The notes under the pieces were generated by a model. It ran no database searches. It was not told the DNA's origin and saw only the letters and a list, made by a program, of their open reading frames with translations. Below are positions 44,299 to 53,912 of a stretch of 64,000 nucleotides of DNA, one piece after another (positions within the stretch are counted from its first letter, which is position 1; each line of letters starts with the position of its first letter). The DNA is from RPQJ01 sp052035645. GTDB lineage: Bacteria; Pseudomonadota; Gammaproteobacteria; Steroidobacterales; Steroidobacteraceae. Location of the stretch: positions 1-64,000 of the forward strand of contig JBPOHK010000063.1 of assembly GCA_052035645.1 (NCBI GenBank), in the 5' to 3' direction. Made by a program: the position numbers and the translations under genes.

Positions 44299-45411
44299 AT
44301 GGCGAGCCGGATCCATTCCCGCGGCTTCTCGATCGTCGAACTGATGGTCGCGGTGACGATCGCGATCATCACCGGCATCGTGGTGCTGCAGGTGCTGAGC
44401 ACCTACGAGTCGCGCAAGCGCACGGTCACGGTGGGCAACGACGCCGAGATGAGCGCCGCCGTCGGCCTGTACATGGTCGAGCGCGAAGTGCGCATGTCGG
44501 GCGCCGGGTTCACCAGCCCGTCGGGCCTGCTGTGCGGCAACGGCATCAACGCGCAGTACGACGGTACGACGCTGTCGGACGGCGAGACCTTCCCGTTCGT
44601 GAGCATCCAGGACGGCGGCACGGGTCCCGACCGCATCGACGTGATCCGCGCGGACTCCGCGTTCGGCAGTGCACCGATCACGGTCACGCACACCATGACT
44701 TCGCCGGACGCCGACGTCTCCGTCGAAGGCACTGCCGGCCTCGCCGTGGGCGACCTGATGCTGGCCGCGAGTTCGGACGGCGTGAAACTCTGCACGCTGA
44801 TGCAGGTGACGGCCGCGCCGAACAAGGTCGGCAACAGCTGGGAGATCGAGCACTCCTCGGGCGGGTCGGAGTTCAATCCCGGCGACCCGGCGGCGGCGTT
44901 CACCAACCCCGTGAACTACGACGTCGGCGACGTCGTCTACAACCTCGGCACGTTCGGCGCGCGCGCCTTCCGCGTGGTCTGCAACGACGCCGCCGCGCCC
45001 TCGCTCACCAATACCTGCGTGCTCGGCGGGTCGGACGCGATCGCCGGTCCCGCCACGCCGACCATCGCCGAGGTCGACGCGCTGGCGACGCAGGTCTGGG
45101 ATTTCCAGGCGCAGTACGGCGTGGCGCCGGCCAACAGCCAGACGGTCGACACCTGGGTCGACGCGACCTCGGCCACCGGCTGGGACGCGCCGTCGGCCGC
45201 CGACCAGCGGCGCATCAAGGCGGTGCGCATCGCGATCGTCACGCGCGGCAACCTCGAGCGCGAGATGGTCAGCCCCGACACGCTGGTGCTGTGGGATCCG
45301 GGCGGCGCCGGCGAGCGCACGATCACGCTCACCGACGACCAGCGCTACTACCGTTACAAGGTGCTGACGGTCGTCGTGCCGGTCATCAACATGATCTGGG
45401 CGGGCGTATGA
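44299..45411 (+). CDS. pilW: Type IV pilus minor pilin PilW
   Basis: A 370-residue prepilin, the largest minor pilin. The leader ends SRG, the helix is FSIVELMVAVTIAIITGIVV, and a long periplasmic domain follows, ending with RYYRYKVLTVVVPVINM. A good GAGGGAG site precedes the ATG. Confidence 0.9.
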   Translation: MASRIHSRGFSIVELMVAVTIAIITGIVVLQVLSTYESRKRTVTVGNDAEMSAAVGLYMVEREVRMSGAGFTSPSGLLCGNGINAQYDGTTLSDGETFPFVSIQDGGTGPDRIDVIRADSAFGSAPITVTHTMTSPDADVSVEGTAGLAVGDLMLAASSDGVKLCTLMQVTAAPNKVGNSWEIEHSSGGSEFNPGDPAAAFTNPVNYDVGDVVYNLGTFGARAFRVVCNDAAAPSLTNTCVLGGSDAIAGPATPTIAEVDALATQVWDFQAQYGVAPANSQTVDTWVDATSATGWDAPSAADQRRIKAVRIAIVTRGNLEREMVSPDTLVLWDPGGAGERTITLTDDQRYYRYKVLTVVVPVINMIWAGV

Positions 45412-46046
45412 GGCAGCGCGGCATCTCGCTCATCGTCGTGCTGGTGGCGCTGGTGATCATCGGCTTCGCCGCCGTGGCGATGCTGCGCTCGTCGGACACC
45501 GGCACGCTGGTCGCCGGCAACCTCGCCTTCAAGAAGACGGCGCTCGCCGCGACCGACGCCGGCGGCGAGGTGGCCATGAACTGGCTGCTCGCGAACGCCA
45601 CGGGCAATACCCTGTGGGACGACGTGACGGCCAGCGGCTACTACGCCAACACGGCCGACGGCTGCGACCTCACCGGCACCCGCACGCCGGCCGACGCCAC
45701 CGACGACGTGAACTGGACCGGGACCGACCCGGGCAGCAACTGCAACATGGACGGCTTCGCGCCGACGGCGCCGGCGGGCGTCCCGGCCGGCTACACCGTG
45801 CGCTTCGTCATCAACCGCGTGTGCAACGCCGCCGGCGACCCGAATGCAGTGTTCGCGGCGGACGGCATCACGCCGATGATCTGCTCGACGGCGGGCGCCG
45901 GTGCGAGCGAAGGCAGCACGCGCGGCGGCGCGTCCTACGGCAACACGCCGCTCACCGGCGAATCGCAGACCTACTACCGGATCACGACCCGGGTGGACGG
46001 GCCGCGCAACACGACCCGTTACGTCCAGGTGATCGTGACGATGTGA
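45408..46046 (+). CDS. pilX: Type IV pilus minor pilin PilX
   Basis: A 212-residue PilX-like protein starting MRQRG then ISLIVVLVALVIIGFAAVAML. Position +5 is Val rather than Glu, as is usual for PilX. The segment GNLAFKKTALAATDAGGEVAMNWL is typical. Its ATG overlaps the pilW stop by 4 bases. Confidence 0.88.
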   Translation: MRQRGISLIVVLVALVIIGFAAVAMLRSSDTGTLVAGNLAFKKTALAATDAGGEVAMNWLLANATGNTLWDDVTASGYYANTADGCDLTGTRTPADATDDVNWTGTDPGSNCNMDGFAPTAPAGVPAGYTVRFVINRVCNAAGDPNAVFAADGITPMICSTAGAGASEGSTRGGASYGNTPLTGESQTYYRITTRVDGPRNTTRYVQVIVTM

Positions 46047-46083
46047 CCTGACGCCCGCGGTGGCGCAGAGGGAGATTTCCGGC

Positions 46084-49000
46084 ATGAACACGAAGTTCCA
46101 GACGCTCGTCCGCACCGCCGCCCTGACGGCGGCGGCGGGGTTGTGCGGCCTGTCGGTCGCCGGCGCGACGACGGTCGATCTCGCCAGCTCGCCCATGGTC
46201 ACGGGCGTCAGCAAGGTCATCCCGCCCAACATCTACTTCATCCTGGACGATTCCGGCTCGATGAACGACGAGCACATGCCGGACGACGTCGAGGACAACG
46301 ATACGAAGAACTGTTACCGCAACTGGGGCTACAACAAGATCTACTACAACCCGAACGTCACCTACATCCCGCCCAAGAACGCGGATGGCACGTCGTTCGC
46401 GGCCGCCGACTACAACAACGTGCTGTCGAACGGCTACGACACCAGTTCGGGCTATTCCGACCTGGCCAAGACCTATTACGACCTGAACAGCAACCCGTAC
46501 TCGACCACGAACGGCAGCAAGAACGTGACCGTGACCCACAACAGTCACGGTTACTCCGTCGGCACGGTGGTCAACTTCTCGCCCGCGAAGACCTTCCGGG
46601 GCGTCACCATCAGCGGCAACTACACCATCACCGCGGTGCTGACCGGCAACACCTACCGCATCCAGGCCGCCACCAACGCCACCTCCACGGGCACGGGTGG
46701 CGGCAGCGGCGTGACCGAGACGACGAACATCGTCCGTGGGTATTACTACAGCTACACGTCCAGCCCGACGAACCCGTCGACCACCTGCGCGAGCGACGCG
46801 TCGTACACCAAGGTCACGCCGTCGACGGCGACGGAGAAGACCAACTACGCCAACTGGTACACCTACTACCGCAAGCGCATCATGATGATGAAGGCCGCCA
46901 CGGGGCGCGCCTTCACCTCGGTCGACGACAAGTACCGCGTGGGTTTCAGCACCATCAGCGAGAAGGGCACCAGCGCGAGCGAGTTCCTGAACGTCAAGAA
47001 GTACGCCTGCTGCGGTACCAGCACGCAGAAGTACCTCTTCTACCAGAACCTGTACGCGGCGACGACCGGCGGCACGACGCCGCTGCGCGGCGCGCTGTCG
47101 AAGGCCGGGCGTCTCTATTCCGGCCGACTGTCCGGCGCGGACGGGGTGAACAACCCGGTCCAGTACTCCTGCCAGCAGAACTTCACCATCCTCACGACGG
47201 ACGGCTACTGGAACAAGTCCGACGAGAGCACGGGCAGCACGACCAACTACAACACCAGCAATTACAGCGCCTATCGCGCGGACAACGTCACGGCGATCGG
47301 CAACTGGGACAAGCAGACGCTGGGCACGGCGACCAACCAGGGCGAGTCGTCGACGGTGCGGCCGTACATGGAGCCGAACGCGTCCACGTACTCCGATACC
47401 CTCGCCGACATCGCGGCCTATTTCTACCGCAACGATCTCTACCCGGAATCGGGTAGCGGCACCGTCACGCAGGGCGGCTACCTGGAGGACGGCTCGACCC
47501 GCCTCGATCCTCGCTCGGACAACGTGCCGACGGCCGGCAGCGACACGGCGACCTGGCAGCACATGACGACGTACACGGTCGGCCTCGGCGTGGCGGGCAG
47601 CCTCAAGTACCGCGAGGACTACCTGACCTGCCCGGCGACCGACTCGGGCTGCGACTACGGCAAGATCCTGCAGGGCACCAAGGACTGGCCGGACCCGCAG
47701 GTCAGCAGCACCTCCAACACCGTCACCACGCGCATCGACGACCTCTGGCACGCGGCGGTGAACGGCCATGGCGCCTACCTGAGCGCGTCGAACCCGGACT
47801 CCGTGGTCGATGCGCTCGAGAAGACGCTGGCCGCGATCTCGATCAAGAACGCGTCGGCCGCAGCGGCGGCCACCAGCAGCCTCGAGCCGGTGGCGGGCGA
47901 CAACTTCGCCTACGTCGCCCAGTACACGACGGGCTTCTGGTACGGCGACCTGCAGGCCCGCGACATCGACCTGACCACGGGCTCGCTGTCCTCGACCGTG
48001 ACCTGGTCGGCCAAGACCCTGCTGCAGGGCAAGGTCGGCGTCTCGACCGACACCCGCACGATCTACACCTTCGACTCCGGGGCCACCAACAAGCTCAAGA
48101 CGTTCGTGTCGGCCAACCTGACGGCGGAGAAGTCCGCCAATTACTTCAAGTCGAACTCGACGAATCCCAACGGTGCGCTCACGCAGTATCCGCTGTGGAC
48201 GCTCGCCGAGCAGGGCCAGGCGACCGACGACAACATGATCAACTTCATTCGCGGCCGCAGCGGCTTCGAGGACGAGGCGGGCAACACCTACAAGATCTTC
48301 CGCGACCGCCAGTACGTGCTCGGCGACATCGTGGACACCTCGCCGGTGTTCGTGAAGGCGCCGCCCTTCAAGTACACCGACTCCGGCTACGCCACCTTCG
48401 TCTCGGACAATGCCTCGCGCACGGCGATGGTGTACGTCGGGGCGAACGACGGCATGCTGCACGCGTTCAACGCGGCCACGGGCGCCGAGGTCTGGGCCTA
48501 CATCCCGACCATGGTCATTCCGTACCTGTACAAGCTGGCCGACGCGGGCTACGCGAACAACCACCGCTTCTACGTCGACGGCCAGATCACGATCGGCGAC
48601 GCGTACAGCGGCTCGGCCTGGAAGACGATCCTGATCGCCGGCCTCGGTGGCGGCGGTCGCGGCTTCTTCGCCCTCGACATCACGGACCCGGCGAACCCGA
48701 AGGCGCTGTGGGAGTTCAGCGACAGCTCCGACAACGACATGGGTTACAGCTACGGCAACCCGATCCTCACCAAGCGCAACTCCGACGGCAAGTGGGTGGT
48801 GCTGGTGACCTCCGGTTACAACAACACCGGCGGCGACTCCAAGGGCCGGCTGTTCGTGCTGGATGCCTTCACCGGCTCGAAGCTGGCGGAGATCAAGACC
48901 GACGACACGGTCACCGACCCGAACGTCAGCGGCATCGGCAAGGTCAACAACTACGTGGTCAACACCCTGACCGACAACACGACGCAGTACGTCTACGGCG

Positions 49001-49728
49001 GCGATCTCGGCGGCAGCCTCTGGCGCTTCAACCTCGACAACAACACGTCGAAGGAACTCGGTCGGACTTCGTCGACCGTCGGCAACCAGCCGATCACGGT
49101 CAAGCCGGAACTCGCCCGCATCCGTGACAGCTCGGGCAACTACTACCGGGTGATCTACTTCGGTACCGGCCGTTTCCTCGGTCTCAACGACGTGACCGCG
49201 TCGGCGCCGTCGATTGCAGTGGCCCAGGGCATCTACGCGGTGAAGGATACCGACGCCGACCTGGGGGTCCTCACCCAGACCGGTGCGGCCCTGCAGGCGC
49301 AGACGCTCGACAGCTCGGTCACGCCGCGCACCATCCCGAGCCCCGTCGCCGTCGACTGGGGCACCAAGAACGGGTGGTACGTGACGCTGCCGGTCGGCGA
49401 ACTGGTCAACATCGACCTCAAGCTGCAGCTCGGCACGCTGGTGGTGCTGACCAACGAACCGAACGACGACTACTGCTCGGTGGGCGGCCGCAGCTGGCTG
49501 TACGCGCTGGGTTATCGCTCGGGTGCGTCGGTGGTCTCGGGTTCGACGGCCGTCGGCCAGCTCGCGGGCAACTCGATCGCCTCGGGCGTGACCATGATCC
49601 GCCTGCCGAACCACAAGCTGATCGCGCTCGTGACCCTGGCCGATACGACCGTCAAGCCGTTCAACCCGGGCGTGGAGTCCGGCGTGGGCGTCGGCGTGCG
49701 GCGCGTGAGCTGGCGCGAGCTGAACTGA
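46084..49728 (+). CDS. pilY1: Type IV pilus tip-associated protein PilY1
   Basis: A 1214-residue exported protein with signal peptide (about 1-28, ending VAGA). The N-terminal half is von Willebrand A-like with a DDSGSMND metal site. The C-terminal half is a PilY1 beta-propeller with VYVGANDGMLHAF, GRGFFALDI and VYGGDLGGSLWRF. The acidic calcium loop normally just before the last motif appears degraded. PilY1 sits at the pilus tip with the minor pilins and controls adhesion and retraction. The ATG at 46084 is preferred to an upstream GTG at 46060. It is last gene of the operon. Confidence 0.93.
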   Translation: MNTKFQTLVRTAALTAAAGLCGLSVAGATTVDLASSPMVTGVSKVIPPNIYFILDDSGSMNDEHMPDDVEDNDTKNCYRNWGYNKIYYNPNVTYIPPKNADGTSFAAADYNNVLSNGYDTSSGYSDLAKTYYDLNSNPYSTTNGSKNVTVTHNSHGYSVGTVVNFSPAKTFRGVTISGNYTITAVLTGNTYRIQAATNATSTGTGGGSGVTETTNIVRGYYYSYTSSPTNPSTTCASDASYTKVTPSTATEKTNYANWYTYYRKRIMMMKAATGRAFTSVDDKYRVGFSTISEKGTSASEFLNVKKYACCGTSTQKYLFYQNLYAATTGGTTPLRGALSKAGRLYSGRLSGADGVNNPVQYSCQQNFTILTTDGYWNKSDESTGSTTNYNTSNYSAYRADNVTAIGNWDKQTLGTATNQGESSTVRPYMEPNASTYSDTLADIAAYFYRNDLYPESGSGTVTQGGYLEDGSTRLDPRSDNVPTAGSDTATWQHMTTYTVGLGVAGSLKYREDYLTCPATDSGCDYGKILQGTKDWPDPQVSSTSNTVTTRIDDLWHAAVNGHGAYLSASNPDSVVDALEKTLAAISIKNASAAAAATSSLEPVAGDNFAYVAQYTTGFWYGDLQARDIDLTTGSLSSTVTWSAKTLLQGKVGVSTDTRTIYTFDSGATNKLKTFVSANLTAEKSANYFKSNSTNPNGALTQYPLWTLAEQGQATDDNMINFIRGRSGFEDEAGNTYKIFRDRQYVLGDIVDTSPVFVKAPPFKYTDSGYATFVSDNASRTAMVYVGANDGMLHAFNAATGAEVWAYIPTMVIPYLYKLADAGYANNHRFYVDGQITIGDAYSGSAWKTILIAGLGGGGRGFFALDITDPANPKALWEFSDSSDNDMGYSYGNPILTKRNSDGKWVVLVTSGYNNTGGDSKGRLFVLDAFTGSKLAEIKTDDTVTDPNVSGIGKVNNYVVNTLTDNTTQYVYGGDLGGSLWRFNLDNNTSKELGRTSSTVGNQPITVKPELARIRDSSGNYYRVIYFGTGRFLGLNDVTASAPSIAVAQGIYAVKDTDADLGVLTQTGAALQAQTLDSSVTPRTIPSPVAVDWGTKNGWYVTLPVGELVNIDLKLQLGTLVVLTNEPNDDYCSVGGRSWLYALGYRSGASVVSGSTAVGQLAGNSIASGVTMIRLPNHKLIALVTLADTTVKPFNPGVESGVGVGVRRVSWRELN

Positions 49729-49741
49729 CGCCCTGCGTCAG
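49725..49741. terminator. Small convergent hairpin between pilY1 and gmk
   Basis: CTGACGC and GCGTCAG form a perfect 7-base stem with a 3-base loop that contains both stop codons. There is no T-run. It may be a weak bidirectional terminator. Confidence 0.35.
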
Positions 49742-50373
49742 GCGAGCGTGAGCCGGGCGGCGAGTTCCGCCAGCCCGGCCCGTTCGCGCCGCACTTGCGG
49801 AGGATCGCGGCCGTCGACGACGGCCTGCAGCTCGTCGAGCGCCCGCCCGAAGTCGTCGTTCACCACGACGTAGTCGAACTCCCGCCAGTGCGTCATGTCG
49901 GCCGCGGCATCCGCGAGCCGTCGCCGGATCACGTCCTCTGCATCCGTGCCGCGCCCCCGCAGGCGACGTTCCAGTTCCTCCCGCGAGGGCGGCAGGATGA
50001 ACACCGACACGCACTCCGGCAGCGCCCGCCGGACCTGTGCGGCGCCCTGCCAGTCGATTTCGAGAATCAGGTCCACTCCTGCGGTCAGTGCGGCCTCAAC
50101 CGGAGCCCGTGCCGTGCCGTAATAGTGATCGAACACCCGCGCGTGCTCGAGGAAGCCACCGTCGGCGACCATCGCCTCGAACGGCCCGCGCTCGACGAAG
50201 AAATAGTCGCGGCCGTGTACTTCCGTGGGACGGCGCGGGCGGGTGGTGTAGGAGATCGAGAACCGCAGGCGCGGTTCCCGCTCCATCAGGGCCCGGACCA
50301 GCGAGGTCTTGCCGGCGCCCGAGGGCGCGGCGATCACGAACAGTCGGCCCCGGCGGGACCCGGAGTCGATCAT
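49738..50373 (-). CDS. gmk: Guanylate kinase
   Basis: A 211-residue kinase converting GMP to GDP. It has the P-loop APSGAGKTSLV near the start, SYTTRPRRPTEVHGRDYFFV and EIDWQGAAQVR. It usually heads a gmk-rpoZ-spoT operon; here it is cut off from rpoZ by the pilus genes and ends in its own convergent intergenic space. Confidence 0.96.
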   Translation of the reverse strand: MIDSGSRRGRLFVIAAPSGAGKTSLVRALMEREPRLRFSISYTTRPRRPTEVHGRDYFFVERGPFEAMVADGGFLEHARVFDHYYGTARAPVEAALTAGVDLILEIDWQGAAQVRRALPECVSVFILPPSREELERRLRGRGTDAEDVIRRRLADAAADMTHWREFDYVVVNDDFGRALDELQAVVDGRDPPQVRRERAGLAELAARLTLA

Positions 50374-50568
50374 TGGCGGCCCCCGGCCGGGACGGCGGAG
50401 GCGAGGAAAGTGGGCAGGCGCATGGCGAAAGTGTACCCGCTCGACGGCCCGGAACCGGTCCAGGACGGCCGGCAGGGGCCGGGTCAGTTCATTCTGGGTG
50501 CGATTTGAAAGTCCAAGCCATTGATAAGCCTACCATTGGACCGTCCATGAACCCCGGGAGAGCGGATC

Positions 50569-50904
50569 GTGTGCCCTGCCAGTGAACTCAAGCCACGTGT
50601 TGCGGCGTCGGCCGGCCACGTCGAGTTCGACGATCGCGGCAACGCGATCTGGCACTGCGACGATCCGGGCGCCGAGGATCCACAGGCCGCGGCCCTGGCG
50701 GAATTCTCCCTCGACGAGCTGGGCCTCGCGATCGAGGAATCGCCGCCGCGCTTCGCGGAAGTGACCCGGCCGACCACCTCGCTCGAGGAGGGCTTCGACC
50801 CCTACTCCAGCGGACACGTGGTGCGCGACCGGCGACGCTCGCGCCGCACCGACCTGCGTGCGTTGTCGGAAGAGATCAAGCGCATGCGCGCAGGCGGCAT
50901 CTGA
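50569..50904 (+). CDS. Hypothetical protein, 111 residues
   Basis: A short soluble acidic protein starting at GTG 50569, with VEFDDRGNAIWHCDD near the start and an Arg-rich end (RRRSRRTDLRALSEEIKRM). No domain was recognised. It stands alone on the plus strand between gmk and the cytochrome operon, converging on the lipoprotein gene with 7 bases between stops. Coding bias and the clear hydrophilic pattern support a real gene. Confidence 0.55.
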   Translation: MCPASELKPRVAASAGHVEFDDRGNAIWHCDDPGAEDPQAAALAEFSLDELGLAIEESPPRFAEVTRPTTSLEEGFDPYSSGHVVRDRRRSRRTDLRALSEEIKRMRAGGI

Positions 50905-50911
50905 GCGCCAC

Positions 50912-51508
50912 TCAGCGGGCCGGGACCGGCCCCTGCAGGAATTCCACCAGCGCCGCCCGGCCATCCGCCCACAGCGCGTAGCGGTCGGTCCGGTCCTCGC
51001 GCGTGGCGGCCACGCTCAGGTCCTGCGCCTTCACCAGGAATCCCAGCGCTTCGCGCGTGGTCGCGGCCACCAGGACCCGGGCATTCAGGGCGGGCGCCTC
51101 CACCGGCGCCTCGCCGAGTCCAATCGCCCTCGGGGTGGCTGCCGCGGGCGCCAGTTCGATCACCCGACCGTCCGCGACCAGCGAGAACTGCGCCGGCGCC
51201 TCCGACGCATTGGGCCGGTCGATCGTCGACCAGACGTAGCAGTAGAGGTACAGCGCGTGGGTGCCGCCGCGGTTCACGTCGACCGGAACGACGGTCACGT
51301 AGTCGCGCGCATTCACGGCGTACTCGGTGCGCGGGCGCGCGAACACGATGCCGTCGCCCGCCACGGTCACGGAGGCGGCCGTCTGCTCGTCGAGGTACTC
51401 GCGCACGGTGGACGGCGGTGAGCTGGCGCAGCCGCCGCCGAGCGTGAGCAGCGCGAGCAGCAGGGCGGTGGCCGCGAGTCGCGGGGCGGGCAGGGGCATT
51501 GGCAGCAT
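50912..51508 (-). CDS. Putative lipoprotein at the end of the multiheme cytochrome operon
   Basis: A 198-residue protein with a signal sequence ending TLGGGC, a lipobox (Cys at about 27), and a predicted periplasmic or outer-membrane domain of mixed beta/alpha character. No family was recognised and it has no CXXCH motif. It lies 30 bases after the SPOR-TPR-barrel gene, as the last gene of the tight operon that begins at 60378. An accessory or anchoring role for the barrel is inference. Confidence 0.65.
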   Translation of the reverse strand: MLPMPLPAPRLAATALLLALLTLGGGCASSPPSTVREYLDEQTAASVTVAGDGIVFARPRTEYAVNARDYVTVVPVDVNRGGTHALYLYCYVWSTIDRPNASEAPAQFSLVADGRVIELAPAAATPRAIGLGEAPVEAPALNARVLVAATTREALGFLVKAQDLSVAATREDRTDRYALWADGRAALVEFLQGPVPAR

Positions 51509-51538
51509 CGTGCGGATCCCGGCGGCCGGTCTGCCGGC

Positions 51539-53911
51539 CTAGAAGTCGTAGCGGTAGCCGAGGCTCAGATAATAGCGCGTGGTGTCCTGCTGGGTCTGCC
51601 CCAGGTCGCGCGAGCCGAACTCGGCGCCGCCCTCGAACTCCGCGGTGAACTTCTTCCAGCGCCACTCGGTGCGCAGGGTCGGCAGGTACACCGTCTGCGA
51701 GGAGCCGTCGGTCTCGAACTTGCGCCGGTCCACGCGCAGCCGCGGCTGCAGTCGCCAGCGCTCGCCGATCGGGAACTGCGAGCTGACGCCGAGCGACGTC
51801 GTCTGCAGCGTGTCGCTGGTCTGGTACTGCAGGCCGAGCGTGGACACGTCGCCGCGCCCGAACAGGCCGTAGCCCAGCAGCTGCGTCGAGACCGCCACGT
51901 CCGTGCCCGAGTCCGGAGTCGCGGCGACCCCGCCGGAGGCCGGCGTGTCGCCCACCTGCGCCGCCGCCGCATCGATCGACCACTGCCAGCGTTCGCCGAG
52001 CGGCCGTGAGGCCGACAGCGTGACGGAGTCGGCCTCGGCGGTGCGATCGACCGCCAGCTGCTCGATCTCGTCCGGCGTGAACAGCCCGAACAGCTGCTCG
52101 AAGCTCGTCACCGGCTGGCCGATCATCGCGTTGCGGGTCGCGATCCCCGGGCTCTTGCGGTGATCGACGTTGAAGTTCACCGTCCAGCGCGCCGGCAGGG
52201 CGAAGGTCCCGAGCAGCATGACGCTGTTGAGGTCCTGGTAGTGCACGTCGTAGTCGACGAGGCCGATGAAGGTGACGCCCGGCTTGAAATAGCGCACCTC
52301 CGTGCCGACCGCCTGGCGGTCCGTCGCCCCGAAGTACTCCTGCGACAGCGCGTACACGGAGAAATCCCAGGCCCCGGCGAAGGTGCCGAAGTCCGCCGAC
52401 AGGCCGTAGAAGCGGCGGTCGGTGTCCGGCCCGTCGCTGGTCGATTCCACGGGATAGCCGAGCTGCGCATTGATCCGCACGCGCGGTCGCAGCTGGTAGC
52501 CGGCGTAGAGACCGTCGTAGGTGCCGAACAGGCCGCCGGCGTTGCCCGACTGGCGGCCGATGCGCGCCGTCCAGTCGAGCTCGCGATCCGTCAGCTCGGC
52601 GAACAGCGTGGTGATGCGCGACTGGTCGCCCGGACCGTCGCTGAGCATGTCGAGCGTGTAGCCGGCCGACGCGCGCGTCGCGAAGTCGAAGCGTTCGCCC
52701 CGCCGCCGTGCCACGAAGGCCACGTCGTTCAGCAGCGCGTTCTGCGTGGTCTGGTCCGTGTTCGTCGTGCCGCTGTCGAAGCTCGTGGAATCCTGGCGAT
52801 AGATCTGCGAGACGCCGCCGTACATCCGCCACGGCGAATCGTCCGCGCCGGAGAACGCGGCGCCGCCCTGGGCCGGCCGCATCGCCAGCGCGAGCGCACG
52901 CTGGCGCTTGCGGACCCGCTCCGCGCCCGGCCCCTGCGGGTAGCGTCGCAGGTACGTCTCGTAGTCGGACTTGGCGTGGGCGAGCTGGCCGCTGCGCTCG
53001 TGCGCGAGCCCGAGCAACTCGAGCGCGTCGGCGCGCTGCGGGAACTCGGGCTGGGCCAGCAGCTTGTTGAGCAGCGGCACGGCGGTGTCGTACTGCTTGC
53101 GCCGTACCGAGTCCTTCGCCTGCTTGAGCGTCTTCTGCAGGTCGGCGGCCGTCATCGTGACGGCGGCGTGCTCCGGCGCCGCTTCCACGTTCGCAACCGC
53201 GTTCGGCGTGCCGATGGCGGTGAGTTCCGCGTCGTCGTCGATGGCGATCCACGCCTTGGGATAGCCGCTGCGCGCCTTGCCGAGCGCCACCTTGGCGTCC
53301 GGCTCGGTCACGAACGGGCCGGCGCGCAGCCGGTACCACTTCTCGTCGTCGACCGTGATCTCCGAGACGTAGGTGCGCACGCCCAGCGCGGCGGATGCGG
53401 CGGCGACAGCCTCGGGCGTGAACGGCTCCTTCGCCGCGTCCAGGTTGACCGCGTAGGTCGACGTGCTCTCCGGCGCCGCCTGGACGGCCACCCGGGGCGA
53501 CTCCGGCCGCAGCAGTCGGATGCGCAGGCCGCGACCGTCGAACGACGGCACGATCACGAACTGCTCGGCGCGCACCCAGCCGATGCGCAGCTCGACGTCC
53601 GAGCCGAAGGGGCGCGCCACGTCCACCGAGCGCACGAAGCCGGCGCCGCCGACGCTGAGCGGCTGCTCGATGCCGGCAGACGGCGGGCCGCAGTCCGCGC
53701 CCGCGCTGAGCCGCACCTGCACGGCCTGGCCGCTGGTGGCCGGGGTGTGGCTGACGTAGCGCAGCGTGCAGCCGAAGACCAGCGTCACCGCGACGTAGCC
53801 GCGCTGCTCGGAGGCGCCGACGTCCTCGACGAGGCGGACCGATTGCGCCTGGGCGGCCCCGGCGGCGAGCGCCAGGGCGGCCAGGCAAAGCACATTGCGC
53901 AACGAGCTCAT
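51539..53911 (-). CDS. Outer membrane protein with SPOR-like, TPR and beta-barrel regions
   Basis: A 790-residue exported protein. In order: signal peptide (1-22, ending AAQAQ), a beta-rich N-terminal domain (about 24-135), a SPOR-like domain (about 152-224, with KWYRLRAGPF), TPR-like helices (about 256-345), and a long beta-rich region (about 360-790). The last region has alternating strands, many Tyr/Trp/Phe and a C-terminal ...GYRYDF, the aromatic end expected of an outer membrane barrel. The layout recalls TPR-barrel exporters but I know no named family with this order. The start is one base from the stop of the 39-motif cytochrome gene, strongly suggesting the two work together, perhaps as barrel and wire. 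It has no heme motif itself. Confidence 0.75.
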   Translation of the reverse strand: MSSLRNVLCLAALALAAGAAQAQSVRLVEDVGASEQRGYVAVTLVFGCTLRYVSHTPATSGQAVQVRLSAGADCGPPSAGIEQPLSVGGAGFVRSVDVARPFGSDVELRIGWVRAEQFVIVPSFDGRGLRIRLLRPESPRVAVQAAPESTSTYAVNLDAAKEPFTPEAVAAASAALGVRTYVSEITVDDEKWYRLRAGPFVTEPDAKVALGKARSGYPKAWIAIDDDAELTAIGTPNAVANVEAAPEHAAVTMTAADLQKTLKQAKDSVRRKQYDTAVPLLNKLLAQPEFPQRADALELLGLAHERSGQLAHAKSDYETYLRRYPQGPGAERVRKRQRALALAMRPAQGGAAFSGADDSPWRMYGGVSQIYRQDSTSFDSGTTNTDQTTQNALLNDVAFVARRRGERFDFATRASAGYTLDMLSDGPGDQSRITTLFAELTDRELDWTARIGRQSGNAGGLFGTYDGLYAGYQLRPRVRINAQLGYPVESTSDGPDTDRRFYGLSADFGTFAGAWDFSVYALSQEYFGATDRQAVGTEVRYFKPGVTFIGLVDYDVHYQDLNSVMLLGTFALPARWTVNFNVDHRKSPGIATRNAMIGQPVTSFEQLFGLFTPDEIEQLAVDRTAEADSVTLSASRPLGERWQWSIDAAAAQVGDTPASGGVAATPDSGTDVAVSTQLLGYGLFGRGDVSTLGLQYQTSDTLQTTSLGVSSQFPIGERWRLQPRLRVDRRKFETDGSSQTVYLPTLRTEWRWKKFTAEFEGGAEFGSRDLGQTQQDTTRYYLSLGYRYDF

Positions 53912-53912
53912 G

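Noticed and set aside
45982..49614. A 1210-codon minus-strand open frame opposite pilY1
   Set aside because: Repetitive Val/Arg/Asp/Gly composition with no motif; it mirrors the clear PilY1 reading.
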